Shown piece by piece: positions 36,825 through 46,400 of a stretch of 64,000 bases of DNA. This stretch comes from UBA4742 sp963773335 (GTDB lineage Bacteria; Actinomycetota; Acidimicrobiia; Acidimicrobiales; Acidimicrobilacustridaceae). The translations under genes were made by a program, and so were the position numbers. The notes beneath the pieces were generated by a model, which was given only the letters and a program-made list of their open reading frames with translations, searched no databases and was not told where the DNA came from. How positions within the stretch are numbered: the stretch's first letter is position 1; each line of letters begins with the position of its first letter. The DNA lies in the NCBI GenBank assembly GCA_963773335.1, contig CAVZAT010000004.1, positions 62,001-126,000 on the forward strand, in the 5' to 3' direction.

Positions 36825-37442
36825 ATGGCTCCCAGGGCCGCGCCCCGGACGCGCACGCGCCTCGACCCCGAGGTGCGTCGTGAACAGATCCTGGAAGCCG
36901 CCGAGCGGGTTTTCGAGACGCGGGACCCGGCCGAGGTCACCTTCGAGGAGCTGGCCGGCGCCGCCGGGGTCTCCCGGGCGCTGGTCTACAACTACTTCGG
37001 CGACAAGGGTGGGCTGGTGGCGGCGGTCCACGTCCGGAGCCTGAACCGGCTCGACGGGGCGTTGAGCCGGGCCGTCGACGCCGACGCCGAGGCGTCCGAG
37101 CGGCTCCGGGTCGCGGTGCGCTGCTACCTGTCGTTCGCCGCCGAGAACCCGGCCGGGTTCCGCCTGATGGGGACCACCGCCGGCTTCGACCACCCTGACG
37201 TGCGGCGGGTCCGGCGGCAGCGCTTCGAGAACCTGGCTCGCAACTGGGGCGGTGGCACTGGGGCACGGCTCCTGGCTCGCGGCATGATCGATTTCCTGGA
37301 GGGGGCCACGGCGGCATGGATCGAGGCCGGTGCGCCTGACCTCGAGGCAGTGGCGGACCTGCTCTACACCTCGCTCTGGCTGGGGCTCTCGACCGCCGAC
37401 TCGAGCGCCCGCCACCAGTACCAGGCGGCCACGCTGCGATAG
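36825..37442 (+). CDS. TetR/AcrR family transcriptional regulator
   Basis: A 205-aa repressor-type protein. The N-terminal HTH is ILEAAERVFETRDPAEVTFEELAGAAGVSRALVYNYFGDKGGLV (residues 20-63). The C-terminal ligand domain is of the TetR_C type with WIEAGAPDLEAVADLLYTSLWLG. It starts one base after oppF in the same direction, so it is probably part of the opp transcription unit and may regulate it, or the next region, by feedback. No palindromic operator is obvious. Confidence 0.88.
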   Translation: MAPRAAPRTRTRLDPEVRREQILEAAERVFETRDPAEVTFEELAGAAGVSRALVYNYFGDKGGLVAAVHVRSLNRLDGALSRAVDADAEASERLRVAVRCYLSFAAENPAGFRLMGTTAGFDHPDVRRVRRQRFENLARNWGGGTGARLLARGMIDFLEGATAAWIEAGAPDLEAVADLLYTSLWLGLSTADSSARHQYQAATLR

Positions 37443-37491
37443 GGCCGGGCCCATGTCGCGGCCCCAGGCCAGACGGTGCAAGGATGGCTCC

Positions 37492-37968
37492 ATGCCTACG
37501 CCGCCAGAGATGAACATCGACACCAGCACCATCTACCGGGTCACCATCGGCACCGACCGGGGCGACATCGTGATGGACCTCGATCCGCGCCTGGCGCCCA
37601 AGACCGTGAACAACTTCGTGTCGCTGGCCCGCCAGGGCTACTACGACAACCTCACGTTCCACCGCGTCGAGCCGGGCTTCGTCATCCAGGGGGGCTGCCC
37701 CGAGGGCTCGGGACGCGGTGGGCCCGGTTACAAGTTCGAAGATGAGCCGGTGCAGGGCGAGTACCTGCCCGGGACGGTGGCCATGGCCAACGCCGGCCCC
37801 AACACCAACGGCTCGCAGTTCTTCATCTGCCTCAGCGACCTGCGCAACGGCCTGGGCAAGCAGTACAACCTGTTCGGCCAGGTCACCAGCGGCATGGACG
37901 CGGTGCAGGCCGTCCAGCGCGGCGATGTCTTCCGGTCGGTCACCGTCGAGGAGCTACCCGCATCTTGA
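37492..37968 (+). CDS. ppiA: Peptidyl-prolyl cis-trans isomerase, cyclophilin type
   Basis: A 158-aa cytoplasmic cyclophilin (no signal peptide). The active-site residues are in FHRVEPGFVIQGG (Arg near 60 and the FxxQ pattern), AMANAGPNTNGSQFFI near 100 and YNLFGQVTSGMDAV near 130. The ATG at 37492 has AAGGA upstream. Its stop overlaps the TTG of the glycosylase gene. Confidence 0.95.
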   Translation: MPTPPEMNIDTSTIYRVTIGTDRGDIVMDLDPRLAPKTVNNFVSLARQGYYDNLTFHRVEPGFVIQGGCPEGSGRGGPGYKFEDEPVQGEYLPGTVAMANAGPNTNGSQFFICLSDLRNGLGKQYNLFGQVTSGMDAVQAVQRGDVFRSVTVEELPAS

Positions 37969-38849
37969 GACTGGCGGTTCCGGAGCCGGTCGACGTGGTT
38001 CGCACGTTGGGCGGGCTACGCCAGGGTGCCCGGCTCCGCACCGCCACCGACGGCGTGTGGTGGACCACCCGGACCGGCGACGGCCCGGCCACCGTGCGCT
38101 TCTCCCCCGCCGGCGCGCCGACGTCGGTGGTCGAGGTGAGGGCCTGGGGGCCGGGGGCCGATGCGGCCCTGGTCGCCGCGCCCGGGATGATCGGGATCCA
38201 CGACGATCCTTCGGGCTTCCGGCCCTCGCATCCACTGGTGGCCGAGGGCTGGCGTCGTCACCCGGGGCTGCGCCTGGGTCGCACCGGTGCGGTGATGGAG
38301 GCTCTGATGCCCGCCATCGTGTTCCAGAAGGTGCCGGCGGCTGATGCCGGGCGCACCTGGCGCCGGCTGATCGGGCGTTTCGGCCAGTCCGCGCCGGGGC
38401 CGGCCGATCTGGTGATGGCGCCGGACCCGGCCCGGCTGGCCAGGCTGGCCCACCCGGATCTGCACCGCTTCGGGCTGGAGCGTCGGCGGGCCGTGCCCCT
38501 GTTGGCCGCCTGTCGGGCCGCGTCGCGCCTCGAGCAGCTGGCCCGACGGTCGACCGAGCAGCTCATGGGCGGTCTGGTGCAGATCCCCGGCATCGGGCAG
38601 TGGACGGCACTGAGCGTCGCCCGACTGGTCCACGGCGGGCCCGACACGGTGGTGGTGGGCGACTACAACCTGCCCTCGCTGGTGGCATGGAACCTGGCCG
38701 GGGAACGTACGGCCGACGACCAGCGGATGTTGGAGCTGCTCGAGGGCGACCGACCCCATCGGGCGCGGGTGCTGCAGGTGATCGGCGCGGCCGGCTCACG
38801 CCCGCCGCGCCACGGTCCCCGCCTGCGCCCGGCGGCCATCAGTCTTTGA
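37965..38849 (+). CDS. AlkA-like DNA-3-methyladenine glycosylase (HhH-GPD)
   Basis: A 294-aa glycosylase. The HhH motif LVQIPGIGQWTALSVARLV is near residue 205, followed by the catalytic Asp in VVVGDYNLPSLVAW near 230. The N-terminal half matches the divergent AlkA-type domain of actinobacteria rather than the alkA fusion at 18955, so the cell has two different alkyl-base glycosylases. The TTG at 37965 overlaps the cyclophilin stop (TTGA). Confidence 0.82.
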   Translation: MRLAVPEPVDVVRTLGGLRQGARLRTATDGVWWTTRTGDGPATVRFSPAGAPTSVVEVRAWGPGADAALVAAPGMIGIHDDPSGFRPSHPLVAEGWRRHPGLRLGRTGAVMEALMPAIVFQKVPAADAGRTWRRLIGRFGQSAPGPADLVMAPDPARLARLAHPDLHRFGLERRRAVPLLAACRAASRLEQLARRSTEQLMGGLVQIPGIGQWTALSVARLVHGGPDTVVVGDYNLPSLVAWNLAGERTADDQRMLELLEGDRPHRARVLQVIGAAGSRPPRHGPRLRPAAISL

Positions 38850-39033
38850 GCGCCACCGCGTTCGGTGTCACGTTCATCTTGGGCTCGTAGTCGGCCACGG
38901 CCACGTCGTGGCCGACCCCACCCACCGAGGCCCGTAGCTGGTCGCGACACACCTGGCACGGGCCGTAGAAGCGGCTCTCGCAGGACGCGCCACACCGGGG
39001 GCAGGTGAACTCCAGATCGGTGGGAGTGGCCAC
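38839..39033 (-). CDS. Small zinc-ribbon protein (64 aa)
   Basis: Short protein with two CxxC knuckles, CPRCGASC and CQVCRDQL (about residues 11-36), fitting a zinc ribbon, then a variable tail (VADYEPKMNVTPNAV). The GTG at 39033 gives a start near the first strand. An in-frame GTG at 39051 adds six residues. It overlaps the 3' end of the convergent glycosylase by 11 nt and sits after the membrane glycosyltransferase gene on the same strand. Function is unknown. Confidence 0.65.
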   Translation of the reverse strand: MATPTDLEFTCPRCGASCESRFYGPCQVCRDQLRASVGGVGHDVAVADYEPKMNVTPNAVALKD

Positions 39034-39051
39034 CGGCTGAGCCTGGCACAC

Positions 39052-40617
39052 TCAGGTGGCTGGCGGCGGGAATACCGTGACCGATCCCGGCTCGAAGTAC
39101 CTGTCCCCGCCCCCCACCACGATCGTCTGCGACCCCGGCCGGGCCTGGCCCAGGGCACCCAGCAGCGTCTCGCACTGGTTGGCGAAGGTGCGGTACGCCC
39201 CCTGCCAGACCAGGAAGATCCGGTGGTCGCCGGCCCGGGCTTCGAGTTCGGCGGCGTACCGCTGCGGGTCGGCCGCGGCGTTGCGCTTGGCGTAGTCGAC
39301 CCAGTCCACCCGCAGGGGCGAGCCGAACGTCGGATACACCACCTCGTCGAGGTGGAGTCGGGGGTCGAGCGATCGGCTGAAGGCGGGGCCGAGCTGATCG
39401 GGGCAGAAGGCCACCACGTCGCCGGTGCGTGCCACCTTGTTGATGGCCTGGGCCGCTTCCCGTCCCTGGGTGCGGGGGTAGGTCACGTTCCAGTATGCCC
39501 CCAGCATGCACAGGGCCAGGAAGCATCCCAGCGCGGCGGTGAGCACCCGGGGATCGTCGAAGCAGGACAACCCCGCCGCGATCAGCAGGCCCACCAGCGG
39601 GTACACCACCGCCGCGTAGCGCGTGGCGTAGGTGGTGGCGGTGACCAGGCTCACCCCGGCGCCGAGGGTCAGCGTCAGGCCGGCCACCGCGGCCTCGGCG
39701 CGGAAGTGCCGACGGGTGCGCAGGTCGAGCTCGATGGCCAGGCGTCCGGTGGCGCGCCCGAACAGGCCCAGTAGTACCAGCACCACCATGACCGCGCCCA
39801 CCGCGATGGCATCCTTGAAGGCGCCGCCGCCGAAGTCCTGGATGGTGGCCCCGAGCATGTTGGTGGGTCGCTCGACGCCGGCCCACGGGGTGCCGGTGTG
39901 GGCGGCCTGGTACAGGAACGATGGGATCCAGGGCACGAACAACAGGCTGCCCAGCGCGATGGCCAGGAAGGCTCGCAAGGCGTCGGGGCGTCGCGACGTG
40001 TCACGCCACCACGTCCACACCAACAGCAGCTCGACCGAGCCCAGCAGCCAGATCGACCAGTAGTGGGTCAGGAGCATGACTCCCGACACCAGCGCCAGCC
40101 CCACCAGGCGCACCCATCCCGCACGGTCCCGGCGCACGATGTCGTCCACCAACAGGTAGAGGACAAGCACGCCCACCATCAACATGGCGTACATCCGGGT
40201 CTCGGTGGCGTAGCGCAACACGAACGGGGACATGGCCATCACCGCGGTGAACAGCCACGCCAGACGGCGCCCGCCGCGGCGGCGCCCGACCGTCCAGGCC
40301 AGGGGCAGGATGGCGATGGCGAACAGGCCCGACAGCGACCGTACGGCCACGTCGCCGGTCCCGAACACGGAGATCCAGCCGTGCAACAGGACGTAGTAGA
40401 GGGGCGGATGGCCGTCGTGGCGCAACGCGGCCGGGATCTGCGAGATCGGGAGCCGGGCGATGTTCACCGACAGGGCCTCGTCCAGCCACAGGGCCGATCG
40501 GGTCACGAACCGCAGCACCAGTCCCACGACGATGGCCCCGATCGACAGCACCACCACGGCGCGGGGGGCGGCCGGATCGCCGTCGGGCTCGGGTGGATCG
40601 GCGTCGGTGTCGGTCAC
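39052..40617 (-). CDS. Polytopic membrane glycosyltransferase (GT39/PMT-like)
   Basis: A 521-aa protein with about ten transmembrane segments and a C-terminal extracytoplasmic domain. The first loop has LWLDEALSVNIARLP, the acidic 'DE' of GT-C glycosyltransferases that use polyprenyl-phosphate sugars, and HDGHPPLYYVLLHGW follows, typical of the ArnT/PMT/GT39 clan. It probably transfers a sugar outside the membrane in cell-envelope glycan or glycoprotein assembly. It is divergent from the UGM-like, GT4 and AftD genes, and together they look like an envelope glycan locus. Confidence 0.8.
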   Translation of the reverse strand: MTDTDADPPEPDGDPAAPRAVVVLSIGAIVVGLVLRFVTRSALWLDEALSVNIARLPISQIPAALRHDGHPPLYYVLLHGWISVFGTGDVAVRSLSGLFAIAILPLAWTVGRRRGGRRLAWLFTAVMAMSPFVLRYATETRMYAMLMVGVLVLYLLVDDIVRRDRAGWVRLVGLALVSGVMLLTHYWSIWLLGSVELLLVWTWWRDTSRRPDALRAFLAIALGSLLFVPWIPSFLYQAAHTGTPWAGVERPTNMLGATIQDFGGGAFKDAIAVGAVMVVLVLLGLFGRATGRLAIELDLRTRRHFRAEAAVAGLTLTLGAGVSLVTATTYATRYAAVVYPLVGLLIAAGLSCFDDPRVLTAALGCFLALCMLGAYWNVTYPRTQGREAAQAINKVARTGDVVAFCPDQLGPAFSRSLDPRLHLDEVVYPTFGSPLRVDWVDYAKRNAAADPQRYAAELEARAGDHRIFLVWQGAYRTFANQCETLLGALGQARPGSQTIVVGGGDRYFEPGSVTVFPPPAT

Positions 40618-40664
40618 CTCCTGACCCTAGTTTCGGTCGGGCTGGGTGGCCGAAGCAGGCCGAG

Positions 40665-40680
40665 GTTGCTCACTAGACTG
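40665..40680 (+). promoter_or_regulatory. Promoter motif of the envelope glycan operon
   Basis: GTTGCTCACTAGACTG, with TAGACT (40674-40679) as -10, 8 nt before the GTG at 40688. The same 16-mer with two changes occurs at 62794 before the RDD gene, so it may be an extended -10 element. Confidence 0.5.
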
Positions 40681-40687
40681 CCGCCGC

Positions 40688-42277
40688 GTGAATCCCCCGT
40701 CTGAGTCCCCATCCGATGCGCCCGATCCGCAGGTCGTGATCATCGGGGCCGGTCCGGCGGGCCTGACCGCGGCCTATCAGCTGGTCAAGGCGGGAAACGT
40801 CCCGGTGGTGCTCGAGGCCGACTCGGTGGTGGGCGGGATCAGTCGCACGGCGCGGGCCGACGGCTGGCGCTTCGACATCGGTGGCCACCGCTTCTTCACC
40901 AAGGTGGCCCCGGTGGAGGCCATCTGGCACGAGATCCTCGACGATGACGAGTTCCTCATGCGACCGCGGATGAGCCGGATGTACTACCAGGGCAAGTACT
41001 ACGACTACCCCATCAAGCCCCTCAACGCCCTGCGGAACCTGGGGGTGATCGAGGCCTCCCGGTGCGTGGCCTCCTATCTGTGGGCCCGGGTCCACCCGCC
41101 GGCCCATCAGGACGGCCTGGAGGGCTACATCGCCGCCGACTACGGGTGGCGGCTGTATCGCCACTTCTTCAAGACCTACAACGAGAAGCTGTGGGGGGTT
41201 CCCGCCTCCACCCTGTCGGCCGACTTCGCCGCCCAGCGCATCAAGGGCATGTCCCTGGTCGACGCGGTGTGGGAGCCGATCCGGGCCAAGCTGTTCGGCC
41301 GTCGCGACAAGGCCAACCAGGTGACGAGCCTGATCGAGGAGTTCCAGTACCCGAAGTACGGGCCCGGCATGATGTGGGAGCGGTGTCGCGACCTGATCCA
41401 AGAGGCTGGGGTCCAAGTGGTCACCGAGACCGAGGTGGTGGCCATCGACCATCTCGACGGCCGGGCCGTGTCGGTCACCTCCGTGCACGACGGGGTCGAT
41501 CGCACCTGGCCGGCCGATCACGTCGTCTCGTCCATGCCCTTCCCGCATCTGCTGCGGGCCATGCGCCCGGCGGTGCCCGACGACGTGCGCCGGGCCGCCG
41601 ACGGGTTGGCGTTCCGCGACTTCCTGACCGTGGCGCTGGTGATCCCCGAGGCCGACGGCTTTCCGGACAACTGGATCTACATCCACTCCCCGGAGGTGGC
41701 GGTGGGCCGCATCCAGAACTTCGGGTCGTGGTCGCCGTACCTGGTCAAGGACGGTCGCACCTGCCTGGGCCTGGAGTACTTCGTGTTCGAGGGCGACGAG
41801 ATGTGGACCAAGGCCGACGACGACCTGATCGACCAAGCCAGCCACGAGCTCGAGGTGCTCGGCCTGGTGCCCGCCCAGGTCGTCGAAGCCGGCTACGTGG
41901 TGCGCATGCCCAAGGCCTACCCCGTCTACGACACCACCTACCGGGCCAACGTGGCCGTGCTGCGAGCGTGGCTGGAGGCGAACGCACCCAACGTGCACCC
42001 GGTCGGGCGCAACGGCATGCACAAGTACAACAACCAGGACCACTCCATGTACACGGCCATGCTCACCGTGGAGAACATCCTGGGCGCCCACCACGACATC
42101 TGGAACGTCAACGTCGAAGGCGAGTACCACGAACAGGTGCGTTCGGCGGCACCTGGCGGGGATGGTGGTCGCTCCGGCGTCGGCGAGACCGGCACCGGGC
42201 GTGACGCGCCGGTGATCGCTCGGGACGCCTACCCCCCGGACCACCCCCTGCACGTGGACCCGACCGGCGTGGCATGA
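40688..42277 (+). CDS. FAD-dependent oxidoreductase of the UDP-galactopyranose mutase-like group
   Basis: A 529-aa flavoprotein. The Rossmann FAD loop VIIGAGPAGLTAAYQL is at about residues 15-30, with VVGGISRTARADGWRFDIGGHRFFTK near 52. The middle part (YYQGKYYDYPIKPLNAL, then KTYNEKLWGVPASTLSADFAAQRIK) is shared with UDP-galactopyranose mutase-related proteins and unlike classic Glf in length. The final 50 residues are a hydrophilic, low-complexity tail. The stop overlaps the GT4 gene (ATGA). It probably acts on a nucleotide or lipid-linked sugar in envelope assembly; the reaction is not known. Confidence 0.82.
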   Translation: MNPPSESPSDAPDPQVVIIGAGPAGLTAAYQLVKAGNVPVVLEADSVVGGISRTARADGWRFDIGGHRFFTKVAPVEAIWHEILDDDEFLMRPRMSRMYYQGKYYDYPIKPLNALRNLGVIEASRCVASYLWARVHPPAHQDGLEGYIAADYGWRLYRHFFKTYNEKLWGVPASTLSADFAAQRIKGMSLVDAVWEPIRAKLFGRRDKANQVTSLIEEFQYPKYGPGMMWERCRDLIQEAGVQVVTETEVVAIDHLDGRAVSVTSVHDGVDRTWPADHVVSSMPFPHLLRAMRPAVPDDVRRAADGLAFRDFLTVALVIPEADGFPDNWIYIHSPEVAVGRIQNFGSWSPYLVKDGRTCLGLEYFVFEGDEMWTKADDDLIDQASHELEVLGLVPAQVVEAGYVVRMPKAYPVYDTTYRANVAVLRAWLEANAPNVHPVGRNGMHKYNNQDHSMYTAMLTVENILGAHHDIWNVNVEGEYHEQVRSAAPGGDGGRSGVGETGTGRDAPVIARDAYPPDHPLHVDPTGVA

Positions 42278-43440
42278 GCCTGTCCGAGATCGCCCACGCC
42301 GCCGGCCTGCGCCGGATCCACGTGCTGGCCTGGCGGGACCTGGCCGACGTCGAGGCCGGCGGTTCCGAGGTGCACGCGGCCGAGGTGGTGCGCCGCTGGG
42401 CCGAGGCCGGGCTCGAGGTCACCATGCGCACGTCCTACGCCCAGGGCCACCCACCCGAGGCGATCCGGGACGGCTATCGGGTGGTGCGCAAGCACGGTCG
42501 CTTCATGGTCTTCCCCACGACGGTGCTGGCCGAGCTGACCGGCCGGATGGGTCCCTACGACGGCCTGGTCGAGTACTGGAACGGCACGCCCTACCTGAGT
42601 CCGCTGTGGGCTCGAGGTCCGCACATCACCGTGGTCCACCACGTCCATCGCGACATGTGGCGCCTGGTGCTCGACGAGCGGCTGGCGCCGTGGGGCGAGT
42701 TCATCGAGCGACATGTGGCGCCGCCGTTCTACCGCCACACGCCGCTGGTGACCCTGTCGGAGTCGTCTCGTCGGGAGCTGATCGACTACCTCCACTTCTC
42801 CGCCTCCCAGATCACCGTCGTGCCGCCCGGCATCGACGCCCGCTACACGCCCGGCGGCGTGCGCAGCCCGGTGCCCCTGGTGGTGGCCGTCGGCCGGCTC
42901 ATGGCCCCCAAGCGCTTCGACGAGCTGATCCGGGTCATGGCCGAGGTCCGCGGGCACCACCCCACCGCTCAGTTGGTGATCGTGGGCGACGGCTATGAGC
43001 GACTGGCCCTGGAGGCCCAGATCTCCGACCTGGATGCCACCGACTGGATCCGCCTGGCCGGCCACGTGTCCGACGAGGAGCTCATCGCCCTGTACCGCTC
43101 CGCGTGGCTGGTGGCCAGTGGGTCGATCGCCGAAGGCTGGGGCATGACCCTGACCGAGGCGGCGGCCTGTGCCACTCCGGCGGTGGCCACTCGCATCAAC
43201 GGTCACACCGACGCCGTGCTCGACGGCCGGAGCGGACTGCTGGCCGACGGCTCGAGGGACCTGGCGGCCAAGATCGCACGGGTGCTGGGCGACGACGATC
43301 TGCGCCGGCGCCTGAGCGAAGGTGCCAGCAAGTACGCGGCCCAGCTCACCTGGGACGCCACCGCCGTGGGTGTGCTCACCCCGCTGGCCGACGCAGCACT
43401 GCGGCGCCGCCTGCGTTCGGGCGGATACCCGACTCGGTGA
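42274..43440 (+). CDS. Glycosyltransferase family 4
   Basis: A 388-aa GT-B enzyme. The N-terminal acceptor domain begins VEAGGSEVHAAEVVRRWAEAG. The C-terminal GT4 domain has VVAVGRLMAPKRFDELI near 208, ITVVPPGID near 185 and the E-x7-E motif EGWGMTLTEAAACATP near 290. It transfers a sugar from a nucleotide donor on the cytoplasmic side. It is coupled by 4-nt overlaps to both neighbours, so it belongs to the same envelope pathway. Confidence 0.9.
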   Translation: MSLSEIAHAAGLRRIHVLAWRDLADVEAGGSEVHAAEVVRRWAEAGLEVTMRTSYAQGHPPEAIRDGYRVVRKHGRFMVFPTTVLAELTGRMGPYDGLVEYWNGTPYLSPLWARGPHITVVHHVHRDMWRLVLDERLAPWGEFIERHVAPPFYRHTPLVTLSESSRRELIDYLHFSASQITVVPPGIDARYTPGGVRSPVPLVVAVGRLMAPKRFDELIRVMAEVRGHHPTAQLVIVGDGYERLALEAQISDLDATDWIRLAGHVSDEELIALYRSAWLVASGSIAEGWGMTLTEAAACATPAVATRINGHTDAVLDGRSGLLADGSRDLAAKIARVLGDDDLRRRLSEGASKYAAQLTWDATAVGVLTPLADAALRRRLRSGGYPTR

Positions 43441-46400
43441 GCGACACCACCACCATCGAGGTTCCTTCGGCGCGCCGAGGCCGCGGCGCCGGCTACTGGT
43501 TGTCCATCGCCATCCCGGCGCTGCTGACCTATGTGCCGCTGCTGCTGACCCAACCCGGGGAGGTGGGTGCCGACACCAAGACCTATCTGTACCTGAACCC
43601 GACCAAGGTCCTGTCCGAGGCACCCTACGTCTGGAACAGCCAGATCGGCATGGGCACCGTGACCCACCAGTACATCGGCTACCTGTGGCCGATGGGTCCC
43701 TTCTACTGGCTGTTCCAGCAGATCGGCGTGCCCGACTGGTTCGCCCAGCGCATCTGGCTGGGCACGCTCATGCTGGCCGCCGGGCTCGGCGTGCGGTACC
43801 TGTGTCGCACGCTGGGTTGGGGCGAGCAGGACCGCCCGGACGCGGCGGCCTGGGGCGGGATCCTGGTGGCCAGCCTGGCCTACATGTTCAGCCCGTACCT
43901 GCTCGAGTACGCGGCGCGCATCTCGGTGATCCTGCTGCCCTGGGCCGCCCTGCCCTGGATGATCGCCCTCACGGCCAAGGCTCTGCGCCACGGCGGGTGG
44001 CGCTACCCGGCGCTGTTCGCGCTGGTGGTGCTGACGGTGGGGGGCATCAACGCCACGGCCCTGATCATGATCGGGACCGGTCCGCTGCTCTATGTGGTGT
44101 GGGCGGTGTTCGTCGACCACGAGGTGACCGGGCGCGAGGCGCTGGCCGCACTGTGGCGTCTGGGACTGCTCACCCTGGTGACCTCGCTGTGGTGGATCGC
44201 CGGGCTGTGGGCCGAGGGCCGCTACGGGCTGCCGGTGATCAAGTACACCGAGACCTACAAGACGGTGGCCGAGGTTTCGAGCGCCCCGGAGGTGCTGCGG
44301 GGGCTCGGGTACTGGTTCTTCTACGGCGACGACAAGCTCGGACCCTGGACGGCGCCGAGCGCGACCTACACCACCAACCTGGCCGCCCTCAGCCTCTCCT
44401 ACCTCGTCCCGCTGCTGGCCATCGTGGCCGCCGCGCTGGTGCGCTGGCGTTACCGGGCCCTGTTCCTGGCCATCACCGTGGTGGGCGCCTTCACCGCCGT
44501 GGCGTCGCACCCGTGGAGCAACCCGTCGCTGACCGGTGCCCTGTTCAAGGCCTTCACCCGCACCGATGCCGGGCTGGCCCTGCGCTCGACCCCTCGAGCC
44601 GTACCCCTGGTGATCCTCGGGCTGGCCCTGTTCCTGGGGGCCGGTGTGACGGCCCTGGGTCGCCTGCGCCCCAACTTCTCGATCGGGCTCACCGGGCTGG
44701 CCTCGTTGGTGCTGTTCGCCAACCTGTCCACCCTGTGGACCGGGCAGATGGTGGCCAAGAACCTCGAGCGGCCCGAGAACATCCCCAGCTACTGGACCCA
44801 GGCCGCCAACTACCTGCAGAGCCAGGGCTCGGCCACGCGGGTGCTCGAGGTGCCCGGTTCGGACTTCGCCAGCTACCGCTGGGGCAACACCGTCGATCCG
44901 ATCACCCCGGGGCTGATGACCCGCCCGTATGTGGCCCACGAACTGTTCCAGTACGGCTCGGCCCAGTCCGCCTCGCTGCTCGACGCCTTCGACACCCGCT
45001 TCGCCGAAGGGGACATGGATCCCCGGGCCATCGCCCCCATCGCCCGGCTCATGGGTGCCGGTGACGTGGTGGACCGCAGCGACCTGCAGTACGAGCGGTA
45101 CCGCACGGCCCGTCCCGTGCCTGTCTGGGACTTGCTGACCAACGCCCCCGGGCTGGCTACGCCCAAGGGGTTCGGGCCGTCGACACCCAACGTGGCCGGC
45201 CCCACCCAGCCCATGGTCGACGAGGTCGCCCTGGGCACCGACCCGACGCTGCCCAACCCCCCCAAGGTGGCCAGCTTCGCCGTAGACCAGCCGGCCAACA
45301 TCGTGCGCACCCATCCCTCCAGCGGTTCGCTGCTGATGGCCGGCGATGCCGACGGCCTGGTGGACGCGGCCCCTCTCGGCCTGCTCGACGGGCCCCAGGC
45401 CGCCTTCTTCTCCGCCTCCTACGCCACCGATCCCACCGGCTTCGCCAAGATCTACGACGACAACGCCACCCTGGTGGTCACCGACACCAACCGCAAGCGG
45501 GCCGAGCGCTGGGGCACCATCCGGGAGCAGACCGGCTACACCGAGCAGGCCGACGAGGTCGCGCCCTATGACCCCACCGACCAGCGCCTGGACGTGTTCC
45601 CCGGTGAGACCTCGGCCGACCAGACCGTGACCGAGCAGCGGGGTGGGGCCACGCTGACGGCCAGCGACTACGGCAACCCGGTGACCTACACACCCGATGA
45701 CCGGCCGGCCAACGCCATGGACGGCGATCCTCAGAGCGCCTGGCGGGTCGGCGCCCTGGAGGATCCGACCGGGGCCCACCTCGACATCGCCATCGACCAC
45801 CAGGTCACCACCGACCACATGCAGCTGCTCCAGCCCATCAACCTGGTGCGCAACCGTTGGCTGACCCGGGTCTCGCTGCGCTTCGATGACCGCAAGCCCA
45901 TCGTGGTCGACCTGGACGCGTCGTCGCGGACCCAACCCGGCCAGACGGTCCGCTTCCCCACCCAGACGTTCCACCACCTGACCATCACCGTGGTGGGCAC
46001 CAACATCGCCAAGCGTCCCGAGTACGACGGCGTCTCGGGCGTCGGCTTCGCCGAGATCACCATCCCCGGCGTCAACAAGGTGGACGAGGTGGTCCGACCT
46101 CCGACCGACTTGTTGTCCCGGGCCGGCGCGTCGTCCATCGACCATCCGCTGGTCGAGCTGTTCACCCGTCTGCGCTCCAACCCGGCCGAGCCCGTGCGCC
46201 TCGACGAGGAGGTGCGGATGAACCGGTTGATCCAGCTGCCCACGGCCCGATCCTTCTCGATCACCGGGTCCGCGGCCCTGTCCGACTACGTGCCCGACGC
46301 CACCATCGACCAGCTGGTGGGCATCCCCGACGCCAGCCAGGGCGGCATCACAGCCACGTCGTCGGGCCACCTGCAGGGCTCCATGGAGATGCGGGCCTCG